Shown here piece after piece: positions 24,984 to 34,719 of a stretch of 64,000 bases of DNA. Under the pieces are notes generated by a model. It was given only the letters and a program-made list of their open reading frames with translations. It did not search any database and had not been told where the DNA came from. Each line of letters begins with the position of its first letter. Position 1 is the first letter of the stretch. This DNA comes from Sarcophilus harrisii (lineage: Eukaryota > Chordata > Mammalia > Dasyuromorphia > Dasyuridae): NCBI RefSeq assembly GCF_902635505.1, contig NC_045432.1, forward strand, positions 72,547,823 through 72,611,822, read 5' to 3'. The position numbers were made by a program, and so were the translations under genes.

Positions 24984-25309
24984 AGCATCCACTTATTAAG
25001 GGCCTATTCTGTGCAATCTGTGTGTATCTGTGTATACAAGTCCAAGGAATGAAACACTTGATTTTGGTTATTTCTGTGAGCCTAGCCGTCTCACAGGGCC
25101 CCACTCTCTCTACCAAGGAGAAAGAGATCTTGGGCTACCTAACCCTCAGCTACTCTGTACAAGCTAGTCTGCTGAGGCCTGGAAGCCTTGGGAGGACCAC
25201 TTCCTCTGGCTTTAGAGGTCCCACTGTATTCAGGAAGTGGGATTGGCCCGGCTAAAGCTCGGCTCCTCAGTCAGAAGAAGTCTACCCTCCCCTCTTTCCC
25301 CTTTCACAA

Positions 25310-25531
25310 GATTCTGAGGTGGACGAGAAGTACCATCAAGGGGTCCCTGAGTTCAGGCGAAATCCGTGTGAAAGTAGAAAGCAATCTGAGCAGTTGCCTA
25401 AGAAGCCTGCTGACGTTTCAGGCCATGGGGGCTGTGATTGAGACACACAAACCTCTCTGTACCATAAATGTGACCATGCCCAAGGACACCTTCCTGATTG
25501 ATTGGGTTTCAGAGACCAAGGCGCTCTCTGG
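25310..25531 (+). other. Exon-like open stretch of unknown gene
   Basis: A pyrimidine tract (ctcccctctttcccctttcacaag) precedes an open stretch and CTCTCTG|gtaatt follows. One frame stays open throughout (ILRWTRSTIKGSLSSGE... to ...DTFLIDWVSETKALSG). A second frame gives a hydrophilic tail (SEVDEKYHQGVPEFRRNPCE, ending GHGGCD-stop). I recognise neither as a known protein. In human the gene upstream of DRP2 is CENPI, and this does not match CENPI as I remember it. It may be a chance exon-like sequence or a relic. Confidence 0.2.
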
Positions 25532-25565
25532 TAATTGGCTGCCTGGGAATCTGTGCTTTACTTCT

Positions 25566-26585
25566 TTTTTTTTTTTTATAGTAACTTTTTATTGACAGAA
25601 TCCATGCCAGGGTAATTTTTTTTTACAACATTATCCCTTGCCCTCACTTCTGTTCCGATTTTTCCCTCCCACCCTCCACCCCCTCCCCTAGATGGCAAGC
25701 AGTCCTATATATGTTGAATATGTCCTAGTATATCCTAGATACAATGTATGTGTGCAGATCCAAACAGTTTTTTTGTTGCACAGGGATAATTGTATTCAGA
25801 AGGTAAAATTAACCCGGGAAGAAAAACAAAAATGCAAACAGTTTACATTTATTTCCCAGTGTTTTTTCTTTGGGTGTAGCTGCTTCTGTCCATCATTGAT
25901 CAATTGAAACTGAATTAGGTCTCTTTGTCAAAGAAATCCACTTCCATCAGAGTACATCTTCATACAGTATCGTTGTTGACGTATATAATGATCTCTTGTT
26001 CTGCTCATTTCATTCAGCATCAGTTCATGTAAGTCTCTCCAAGCCTCTCTGTATTCATCTTGCTAGTCATTTCTTACAGAACAATAATATTCCATAACAT
26101 TCATATACCACAATTTACCCAACCATTCTCCAATTGATGGGCATCCATTCATTTTCCAGCTTCTAGCCACTACAAACAGGGCTGCCACAAACATTTTGGC
26201 ACATACAGGTCCCTTTCCCTTCTTTAGTATCTCCTTGGGGTATAAGCCCAGTAGAAACACTGCTGGGTCAAAGGGTATGCACAGTTTGATAACTTTTTGG
26301 GCATAATTCCAGATTGCTCTCCAGAATGGTTGGATTCATTCACAGCTCCACCAACAATGTATCAGTGTCCCAGTTTTCCCGCATCCCCTCCAACAATCAT
26401 TATTTTTTCCTGTCATCTTAGCCAATCTTACAGGTGTGTAGTGGTATCTCAGAGTTGTCTTAATTTGCATTTCTCTGATTAATAGTGATTTGGAACACTC
26501 TTTCATATGAGTGGTAATGATTTCAATTTCATCATCTGAAAATTGTCTGTGCAAATCCTTTGACCATTTATCAATTGGAGAATGG
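25566..26585 (-). mobile_element. L1 fragment C, 5'-truncated, perfect target duplication
   Basis: Flanked by tgtgctttacttct at 25552-25565 and 26586-26599. The poly-T left end is followed by the 3' UTR (same subfamily as 3641-4142) and the ORF2 tail on the minus strand ([43 protein letters not shown]; further left [19 protein letters not shown]-like). Frames are broken in a few places. It abuts the exon-like stretch at 25310-25531. Confidence 0.92.
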
Positions 26586-26599
26586 TGTGCTTTACTTCT

Positions 26600-28735
26600 A
26601 AAGGTGAGCTGAATGGTGTGTCTGGAAGGTTCTCACTTTGCTCTTTCTCTTTGGGCTTTCTGTATCCCGTACCCTTCCAAGGAGGCTGAGAGAAGGGCTG
26701 CTGAGCAAGAACATTGCTCTAAGTAGCTCTAAGCATCTGCGTATCCATTGGGCTCTAGGTGATTAAAGCAAGTTAGGTAGACAGGGCCTCCCAGGATCTA
26801 AGAGTCAAATTCCTTCTCCATTGTGAATCTGGAGAAAGTTCAGGTTGGCCACCATACTACACGGGAAAAACAAATTCAGACAATGACTCGGCCGGCAAAG
26901 GCCTTGGAGAAAGAAGATTGCTTGTCTAGCAGTCCACCAAGAATGTTTGCTTTGGTCCGGAGGTAGAGCGTAAACCATAGGATGGCGCTATGATCTCAGT
27001 CCTCCTGGGGCTTATTTTCTGGATCTTGCTTCTCTTTCTGCCACTGCCCTTTCTTCCAAGGCTGAAAGAGCTAGAAAGAGCTGGAGCTCAGTTTAGGTTC
27101 TCCCCTTAACATCTCTGAGTTTCCCCTAGCCACCATGTATATCATTTTGTTTCCCTCTGTATCACTTCATCCAATCTTTCCCACTTCTCTGAATTCCTCA
27201 TACTTGTTCCTCACTTGATAGTAATAATCTATTATAGTCATATTTAGCCTCGGGTCACCCTAAGGGACAAAGTGGAGGCCTCATGTGCCAGGCAAATCAG
27301 ACTGGTCATCACTCCCTGGACCTCAATTCCATCCCTGACCCAAGGGTCCTTCAAGCTGCCAGACCTGTTTCCAATCCAGCCCCTGCAGCCATCATTGAGG
27401 GGAGAAATCATTATAGAGAAGGGTCCCACCTTCCTCATCCTTCCTCATCCACCAACAGCTACCACCAATAGGCCCATAGGCAGAGGAACGCTGGGAAGGC
27501 CAACCTCTCTCAGACTGGAAGTCCTGCCTCCAGCCCAGCCTTCAGTCATCATCCATAAAGAAGGGACCAGTCTTCCCCACCGACCACCAACCAAGTGCCA
27601 CATTTGGGACACCCTGAGAGCTAGGAGGTAGGACATGCTAGGCAAGTCATACCACTGCACCCATTAGACCATCATCTTCTTTCACATGCCGATGGAGAAG
27701 GTCCATGACCTTGATCCCAAGAGCCTTGGGAATGGCGGTTCTTTCAGCCGTTCTCCGGGGAGCCTGGCCACTGCTCCTGTGGGTGCCATAGCCACAACTA
27801 CTGAAGATCCAGAAAGGAAGTCTTTGGAGCTCGGACTAGGTAAGTTTGAAGTTGTCTGTCCCATTGAGACAAGGCTGAGTGATCGCTTCTGATAACTTCA
27901 GAATTGACAGCGGGGCATACGATACCCCATTTTCTTTCTGGCCTCCTGGAGGCTGAGGGAATGAGAGAGCTAATGCTAGCCCACAAAGTGCCAGGTGGAT
28001 GAAAGTTTGATTACAGTGGAACAGGAATCTTCCAGTGAAAAGATTGATTACGGGGCTTAGAGCAGAGTAGGACAGAGCAGGGTGTGGGGAACATGGGAGC
28101 AGGGCATGGGGAACATGAGAACAGGGCAGTGTTAGGAAGAAAGCACAGGAGGCCTGAGCGAGAGGGGAAGTTTCTGTCTAGGACAGCAATTTGTGTAAAG
28201 AAGCAGGAAATATCATTGGCCTAACAGGTTTCTGGGATCCTTTCCAACCCAAGACACTGAGATTTCGGACTGTTTGGATGTGGTTCAGAAGACCTAAAAG
28301 CAAAGGCCAAAAAAGACTTCCTTAGGTAGGTTGTGGGATAGTTCAAAGTGCCGGGAGGCGAGGAGGCAGGCCTGCTGCGGCAGCCTTGCCCTACCTGGCT
28401 CTTTCTTCTGTTGAGGAGCATCTCAGATGTGGAGCTCATCTTCCACAGTTGGTTACCTCCCACCCACTTCTGGTAAATTGGGCCCAGCAGCAGGGGGGTT
28501 ATGTAACCAAATGAGGTGTTCTATTTAGACCAAAGCTAGGCTGCAGTCAAAGTGAGGGAGTAGAAGGAGGTCTCGACTAGACAGCAGAAATTTCCGATTC
28601 TGGGCCTGGCTCTGTGACCCCAGGCATATTATCACTTGACCTTTTGAAGCATCATTTGGAAAAAGGAAGTAATGTGTTGCATTTACCTGTGTCCCATCCT
28701 TTCTCTCAGGACTATTGAGGATGAACTCTAATAGA
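26600..28735. other. Gene-free stretch, mostly unique
   Basis: Moderate GC. No SINE or LINE is clearly recognised. Several open frames of 60-120 codons overlap on both strands at 27244-27660 but lack motifs. The only splice-like signal noted is the donor at 27841. Confidence 0.45.
27686..27840 (+). other. Exon-like stretch with strong donor, unknown
   Basis: From an ATG at 27686 the frame reads MPMEKVHDLDPKSLGNGGSF, then SRSPGSLATAPVGAIATTTE, ending at a strong donor (CTAG|gtaagt at 27840/27841). No clear partner exon or known protein family is recognised. A single good donor with a short open frame arises by chance often, so this is weak. Confidence 0.15.
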
Positions 28736-28739
28736 GCCA

Positions 28740-28885
28740 TAGTCTAAAATACACCTCTGAGATCATTGGGTCTGACCCTTTAACTCCTTTTACACATGAG
28801 GAAACTGAGACCCAAAGGGTCTTAAGTGACTTACCCAAGTCAGCAAAGGCAAGTCAGTAGCAGAGGTAGGATTTGAACCCAGTTT
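28740..28885 (-). repeat. CORE-SINE/MIR, antisense
   Basis: Reads cttttacacatgaggaaactgagacccaaagggtcttaagtgacttacccaagtca, then ggatttgaacccag. Confidence 0.8.
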
Positions 28886-29039
28886 TTATGTCATTCAAAG
28901 TGTGCTAAAGACTAAAGGCATCTGACAACAGGCAGGCAGATGACTTAATCCTAGGTGGAGCCAGCGCCTTCTTCCTGAGCACATGGGCCACCTTTGTCTC
29001 TCAGGTCTGTGCTTTGTGTCACTACTCAGGAATGACCTA

Positions 29040-29145
29040 GCGGAAAGAAAACCAGATTGTGGAATCAGAAGACTTGGGGTCAAATGGCAGCTGTACCACT
29101 TGTGACCTCTCTGAGCCTATCAGTCACTTCCCCTTGAGATATAAC
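29040..29145 (+). repeat. CORE-SINE head fragment
   Basis: Reads agaaaaccagattgtggaatcagaagacttggggtcaa, accacttgtgacctctctgagcc. Confidence 0.55.
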
Positions 29146-29394
29146 CAGGAATTCTCTGGCCTAGGAAGGTGCCTGTAGCCCAGAGAACAAGTTATGTCCC
29201 AGGTCTGGGTTCTGCCAGGAGAATGGACTAAAATGGAGTAAAATAGTTCTCAGAAGGGTTAATCTTTTCCCTTTCAGGGCCTAGAGAAAGGAGGGACAAA
29301 GAACAGAATTACTATGATGATGGAGTACTCACATGTTAGCACCTCAACTATAGCCACCTCAGATACAGAAGGAATAACTATCCCCACCCCACTG

Positions 29395-29500
29395 TCCTGG
29401 CACCTGGGTGAAGTTGACGTCACCCCATGCTGATTCGAACTCTGACTTCCCTTCCCTGAACCTCAGTTTCCTCTTCTGTCAAATGAGGCTGTCGACCAAA
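29395..29500 (+). repeat. CORE-SINE/MIR fragment
   Basis: Reads cctgaacctcagtttcctcttctgtcaaatgaggctg, with a degenerate head before it. Confidence 0.5.
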
Positions 29501-30149
29501 CATTTTCCAAGCTCATGTCTGGCTCTCCCTCTCTGATATACGAGCATCATCTTGAGCAGGTAAGCCACCAACTTCCAAAGACAGACCTCCTTGAGAACTT
29601 GGGATAATCTTTGGCTCAAGAAAAGGCGATCCCGAATGGTTCTCCTGCCTAGGACAAGCGGCCCGAGCTCTGTCACCGCCACTGCCATGAGTCTGTTCTT
29701 GCTTGGAATGTATCTGACTCAGAACTTGGCCTAACAACTCGAAGATATTAAAAGAGATGCAGATGCCAAAAAGAAATCCCCTAGCTCTTACTGCCAGCCT
29801 CGGAACATCTGCTAGGCGTGCTAATCAAAACCTTGAGGATCCCACTTCTTCCCGTTCTTCCATCCATAACACCTTTTCTTTTCTGGCCTGGGCAACTCTT
29901 CACCTTTCGGGCCACTGAGCTGCCTTGGAAGTCAAAGGCCAACACCACATCCACATCGCTCTTTGTTCTAATCTTTGCTACTTTCCCTGGATCCCTCTGT
30001 CCACATGGGAGAGTGACACCTGAATCAAGGCATTTAAGCAAGAAGCACTGGTTTGGAAAAGTGCTCTCTCCCCTTCCCTCTTTAACTGTGGATTCCTCAA
30101 GACATCACACAAATGTCTTGCTCCCCAAGTAGGACAGGGCCCCAAGGTC

Positions 30150-30354
30150 AAGATGGCGTGAGTTCAAATCCAGCCTCAGGAACTTATTAGCTGTGTGTCC
30201 CTAGACACATCACTTAACCTCTGTCTATCTCAGGAAATAGGAATAATAATTGCACCTATCTCCCAGGATTGTTATGAGGATCAAATGAGATAATATTTGT
30301 ACAGTACTCGGCACATAGCAGACGCTTAATAGATGCTTGTTTCCTTTCTTCCTT
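30150..30354 (+). repeat. CORE-SINE embedded in inverted L1 copy 1
   Basis: Reads gagttcaaatccagcctcagg, cacatcacttaacctctgtc, gcacctatctcccaggattg, gcttgtttcctttcttcc. Its junction with the adjoining L1 (about 30355) is the same as that of the SINE at 39381-39636 in the other L1 copy. Confidence 0.85.
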
Positions 30355-30998
30355 CTTCAATTTTCCCTTGGATTCTAATAAATCTGGGTAGTTCTCATTT
30401 AAGATGTTTTTGAAATAGAATGTCTGGGCTTTTAAAAAATTAGATAGTTTTCGACAAATGCAATGATGTTTAAATTCTTCCTGTTTTCCAGGTCACTTCT
30501 TTTATATTTTACCTTCCATTTTTTAAACTTGGGATTTTATTCTAATATTTCTTACTGTCTCATGGGGTCATTAATTTATGTTTGATCTTTTCTAGTGGGG
30601 GTGGGGTTCCATTTCTTGGTTTACCACTTTCTCTAAGATCTACTCCTGATTTTTTTCATTTTTTATTACTTCATTTCTTTTAGGCATTCTTGTAGTCCTT
30701 GTGGAAAGGCTGTTTTTGCTTTTGAGTCTTTGCAGTTGTTTGCAATCTTTTTTTTTATATTGGCTTATATTTTCTTTGATTTTCTCATCCATCTAATTTT
30801 AGTTTCTGAATTGGGGCTTTGCACACCCTAACCCTAACCCTAAATTCACCTTTTCCCCTTACTGTACTTTGGGATGGGGTGATTGCACTTGCTTGGTCTT
30901 GTGCTGGGTCCTCTGGATTCTTGGGATGAGCCCTGCTTACTGAAGTTAGGTCCTCCTGGAGCTTTTAAGTTGAGAGCACTGGGTCTTCAGGACATACA
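30355..30998 (-). mobile_element. L1 5' UTR/ORF1-region fragment, antisense (inverted copy 1)
   Basis: The reverse complement aligns throughout with 38550-39380: ggattctaataaatctgggtagttctcatttaag, cttggtttaccactttctctaagatctactcctg, aaaggctgtttttgcttttgagtctttgcagttg, ctgggtcttcaggac. It contains a three-unit telomeric repeat at 30826-30843 not present in the other copy. Confidence 0.85.
30826..30843. repeat. Three perfect telomeric units (CCCTAA)3
   Basis: Exactly three CCCTAA units inside the antisense L1 fragment. The related copy has ctgaccctg at this point instead, so the units arose in this copy. Confidence 0.9.
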
Positions 30999-30999
30999 A

Positions 31000-32795
31000 A
31001 GCTCACCCATTTAAACTTCAACCACAGTGGAGAACACATGGTGGTGTGAGGGCATTAGCCCCATTCTGAAAATGACCAGATTGGGTCTCCCAGAACGAGG
31101 ACTTGGAAGTCAGCACATCGTGCTAATACGTCTAAACCCACAGTGAATTTGGCAGTTTAGACCTAGAGAAAGTGGATCCCGGCTCGTCACACAATAATGC
31201 TCTTCCAGAAACCACTTAGGTGGTTGATTCCTCATTATTTGGACCCAAGCATTTGGGGAGAGAAAGTCCCCTCGTGCCTTCAGATGTGTCTCTTCAACTC
31301 AAGCCATTTGGAAGTCACATTTATAGGATTTATGAACAAAGAAAATTTCACAAGATGACAAAAGATAATTATACAACTCTAGGTGAAGTACAAGTTAATA
31401 ATTTGCTTCATCAATCTAGAACAAATGATTTAATCTTGAAGTTTTCCTAAAACCACCTAATCCCTCTAGGATGCCCCCCAGAATCCTTCAACAAAGCCCA
31501 ACTGGTGCCTGAAGTGATCAAGAAATGGATTTCCTCTGGTATGACCCCTTCACGGACGAAGAAGGCAGAGAACCTTGTTCTGAGTCTAGTGACCACTCTT
31601 AATGCATTTTGCAGAGCCTTAGCTTGCTTTCTTGTTGACTTTTTATGCTCTTTCTTCAAGAAAGGGATTAGGCCTAAGAGCAAAAGGGAGAAAAAGATTT
31701 TAGTGGAAACCATCATTTCCTGAGAAGTTCATTCAACACTATTAAAGTTTCCTTCCTTCAGCCAGCAAATCCAAGTCTGAAAAGAACTTTAGAAAGCATA
31801 TTTCTTTCTTTTTTTCCATGGAACTGAGGAGTTTCCACAAACCCAAGGCAACAGCACAAAGCAGGCCCCCCTCCAACCACTTGGCTCAAAGCCCGGCTAA
31901 GCCTAAGTCTGTCCTAGGAAAAAGGCAGATTGACCAGGAAGCCCTAGGACCCTCATTCCAGTTGCTCCTTGCAGATCCCCGCAGATCTCCCTAGGGGCTG
32001 GCCCCATCCCTTTGGGGAAGATGGCCCAAAGAATAACAGGAAGGAGTTTGGCAGTTCTGCAGTGAATCAAAAGAGCCTTCCCCCCTTGCCATCTTCTGCA
32101 TAGTAGCCACAGTCCTCCCCCCTTTCCCCGTATTCTCTCTCTGCCTTCCCCTACCCTCAACCATTCTACTGTCCATTGCAACCTCTTTGCATTAGTCTAC
32201 CCCAATCTCAAGCATAATATATCCATCATTAGCTAAGATTTCCAGAGAGCACTCCAGAGGCCCACTATCACTCAGCTGCAATTACTGCTGCACAAACCAC
32301 AAGCTATTCCAATCACCTGCCATTACTATTTTCACACGCTAAATGGGGGAAACCGAGGTAAGGAGGACCAACGAAATGGTTTAACAGGTTGAGCTTTTTT
32401 AAGCCATTCGACTGTTTGGTGTTGATTTCCTGTTCTGTCCATGAGAGCAAAACCAAGCGTACCCCTGGGCACAGAAGGCTCATTTCCCTTCCAGCCGGGC
32501 AAGATGGTACAGAGGTTAAACGAGCGCAGCTACTCCCAGGCAGGAAACCGGAGAGAGCAATTTCACCTTGTACTTTCTCTTGGCTTTTCTTCAATAGGAC
32601 TCGGTTGGCCATCTAACTGCTGACCACAACCTAACTGTCTTCAGCTAACTTTGCTGACTGCCAGCTAACTGTGCCCGGTTGACTGGTCTGAGTCTCACTC
32701 ATTGGTGGAACGGGATAGGTCGAGCCCAAAGGGATTCTGAAAAGGGAAACGCCATATGCTCATGGCAGAAGAGGCTTCTAGACATTTTCGACAGA
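31000..32795. other. Gene-free stretch, no recognised element
   Basis: A short region (31450-31740) is open for 72-89 codons on both strands and ends near cactattaaagtttccttcc, but no known motif is seen. Otherwise ordinary intergenic sequence where GC content starts to rise. Confidence 0.4.
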
Positions 32796-32797
32796 TG

Positions 32798-32935
32798 GGG
32801 CAGCTCGATGGCACAGTGGATAGAGCACCAGCCCTGGAGTCAAGGGGACCCGAGTTCAAATTTGGCCTCAGGCACTTGATACTAGTTGTGTGATCCTGGA
32901 CGAGTCGCTTAACCTGGTTTGTCTTGCTAGAAACA
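32798..32935 (+). repeat. CORE-SINE head and body
   Basis: Reads gggcagctcgatggcacagtggatagagcaccagccctggagtc, gttcaaatttggcctcagg, ctagttgtgtgatcctgg. Instead of a simple A tail it runs straight into the purine tract. Confidence 0.9.
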
Positions 32936-33245
32936 GAGAGAGAAAGAGGTGGGGGAGGGAGGGAGGAAGGGAGGAAGGGAGAAGAGGAAAAAAAGGGAGG
33001 GAAGGGAGAGAGGCAAAAAAAAAAAAAGAAATGAAGGGAGGGAGGGAAAAAGGAGGAAAGGAAGAGAGGCAAAATAAAAGAAATAAAAGGAGGGAGGGAG
33101 AGAAGGAGGAAGGGAGAGAAGCAAAAAAAAAAATAGAGAAATGAAGGGAGGGAGGGAAAGGAGGAAAGAAAGGAAGAGAGAGAAAGGGAGGGAGGGAAGG
33201 AAGGGAGAGGGGGGAAGAGAGAGCGAGGGTGGGTGGAAGGAAGGA
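32936..33245 (+). repeat. Homopurine minisatellite (GGAGGGA-type)
   Basis: About 310 bp of nearly pure A/G. It contains a higher-order unit starting gagaggcaaa at 33007 and 33064 and gagaagcaaa at 33116 (spacing 57 and 52 bp), each with an A run then gaaatgaaggg-like sequence. Long antisense frames here are repeat artefacts. Confidence 0.9.
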
Positions 33246-33249
33246 ATTG

Positions 33250-34135
33250 GGAATTACAGGCTTGTGAGGCTCTGGGGCTCAGGTGGGAGCAGTGCAAAGC
33301 CAGCAGAGCCAAAAAGGGGGAAAGAGTTTCGGTATGGTTGTCTGTGTTTGTGCACTTAGAACTGGAAGGAGCTGCCTCGTGCCAGATGATCCAGCTCTTT
33401 GGGTGGGGTTGGGAACTTAGGTGGTTCTGTTGATGGAGCAAGTCTCGTGGGGACTCTGCCTCACTTGTGTGGGGAGTTTGGCTGTTTTACTCCTGTGGGT
33501 CAGCTTCTGTCTTGGTGTGAAGGCTGAGACAGGATGCTTGTCTCATGGAATTCTGTGCTTGCGTCAGGCTGAGGTGTATGGCGTTCTAGTAGAGTTGGAT
33601 GCTTGGAGCCTGCCTCTGCCTTTCCTGGGTACTCTCCTGAAATATTGGGAGTCAATGTTGTGTCTCTGCTCACCTCACTGGTGTGGTGAGTATGGCAAAG
33701 GTGGAGAAGGAAGGGGGTGTTGGCAAGACACTTGGGTTCCATTTTGCTCCGTGTACAGGATGAGACCTTTGGGATACAGCTGGAAGGGGAGGGTGAGGGA
33801 AGTCTTGAAGGGTTTGGGGATTGGGAGGAGCTTCTCTAATATGAGAGGTTAGAGCTTTAGCTGTTGAAGGCGCAATGGGGTGCTTGCTGTGTGGTGAGGG
33901 GTTGGGTTCCTCATTGGTTTGGGAGTTTTTGTTTGAGTGCATTCTTCCTTTTTGGGTCTTTTCTCTACCTCCTGCTACAGTTTGAGAGTTTCCTTCTTTC
34001 TCTTCTCTGCTCTTTTCCTTCTACCCTGCTGCTAGCTTTAGGATTGTCTTTCTCTCTGCGTTCACCCAGTCAAGGGTATCTTTGCCTGAGGTCGGAGTGA
34101 TGCTGTTAGACCTGGCGATGTGATTGCATAGCAAC
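33250..34135. other. Gene-free GC-rich stretch
   Basis: No repeat or coding motif recognised. Overlapping open frames on both strands (up to 143 codons at 33421-33852) have no family features. Confidence 0.4.
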
Positions 34136-34140
34136 ACAGA

Positions 34141-34235
34141 ATGAGGAGGAGGAGGAAGAGGAGGAAGCAGGGGAGGAGGAGGGGAAGGAGGAAGGAGGAG
34201 AAGAGGAGGAAGAGGAGGAGGAGGGAAGCAGGAGT
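34141..34235 (+). repeat. (GGA)n/(GAA)-rich purine tract
   Basis: About 95 bp of GAGGAG/GAAGAG repeats, pure purine on the + strand except for a few C. Confidence 0.93.
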
Positions 34236-34239
34236 GTGC

Positions 34240-34364
34240 ACACAGCATCCGTGGGCATCCCTGTCACAGCGACTTCTTTGCTGATTCACAGAGCCAGCCC
34301 AGCCCCCTCGCCTCCTTGTCTGTGCTCTGCGGCTGCCACTCCCTCGACCTGACAGGATTGCAAG
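34240..34364 (+). other. Candidate upstream untranslated exon or promoter region (possibly DRP2)
   Basis: GC-rich sequence ends in GATTGCAAG|gtaggc, a good splice donor at 34364, and is followed by a G-run-rich intron start. DRP2 needs at least one untranslated exon upstream of 48150, and this is the most promoter-like part of the window (GC-rich, purine/GGA tract directly upstream). The link to DRP2 is inference: no transcript evidence is visible, the left border is arbitrary, and 13.8 kb separates it from the initiator exon. Confidence 0.25.
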
Positions 34365-34452
34365 GTAGGCCCCGGAGAAACTGCTGTCCAGCCTTCGCTG
34401 GGCTCAGGTGGCGGGGAGGGGGGGGACTGCCTGGGAGGGGGTCCGGCTGTGC

Positions 34453-34715
34453 GGGGGGGGGGGGGGGGGGGGGCCTCTGGGTTTGGCCCCAGATTTCCTG
34501 TTCGTGTATGTGCTTCGGGGGAAAATTGCCCAAAGGGTTGCTTGGTGCATGAGGAAGAAGTGCCGGGGATGGGGAAACAAAGAGGAAGGGGATCGGTTTG
34601 GCCCCTTTAGTGGGGGGGGGGGCTTTTCCCTTGTCGATTCCAGGCTTTGTTCCAAGAGCTAATTTGCTGATGGGAAGCTCTGGGGCTCGAAGGGAGGGGG
34701 GGGGGGGGGGGGGGG
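34453..34715 (+). repeat. Three long G runs
   Basis: Runs of 21 G (34453-34473), 11 G (34612-34622) and 20 G (34696-34715, followed by a C run) lie within 265 bp, just after the candidate 5' exon donor. They can form G-quadruplexes and are also places where assembly is error-prone. Confidence 0.9.
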
Positions 34716-34719
34716 CCCC

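Noticed and set aside
1-31000. Exons of CENPI, the gene upstream of DRP2 in human
   Set aside because: No stretch matched the CENPI protein as I remember it; its end probably lies left of the window or the gene order differs.
32695-33441. 248-codon antisense frame rich in Pro, Ser, Phe
   Set aside because: Created by the homopurine minisatellite and a SINE; no conserved motif.
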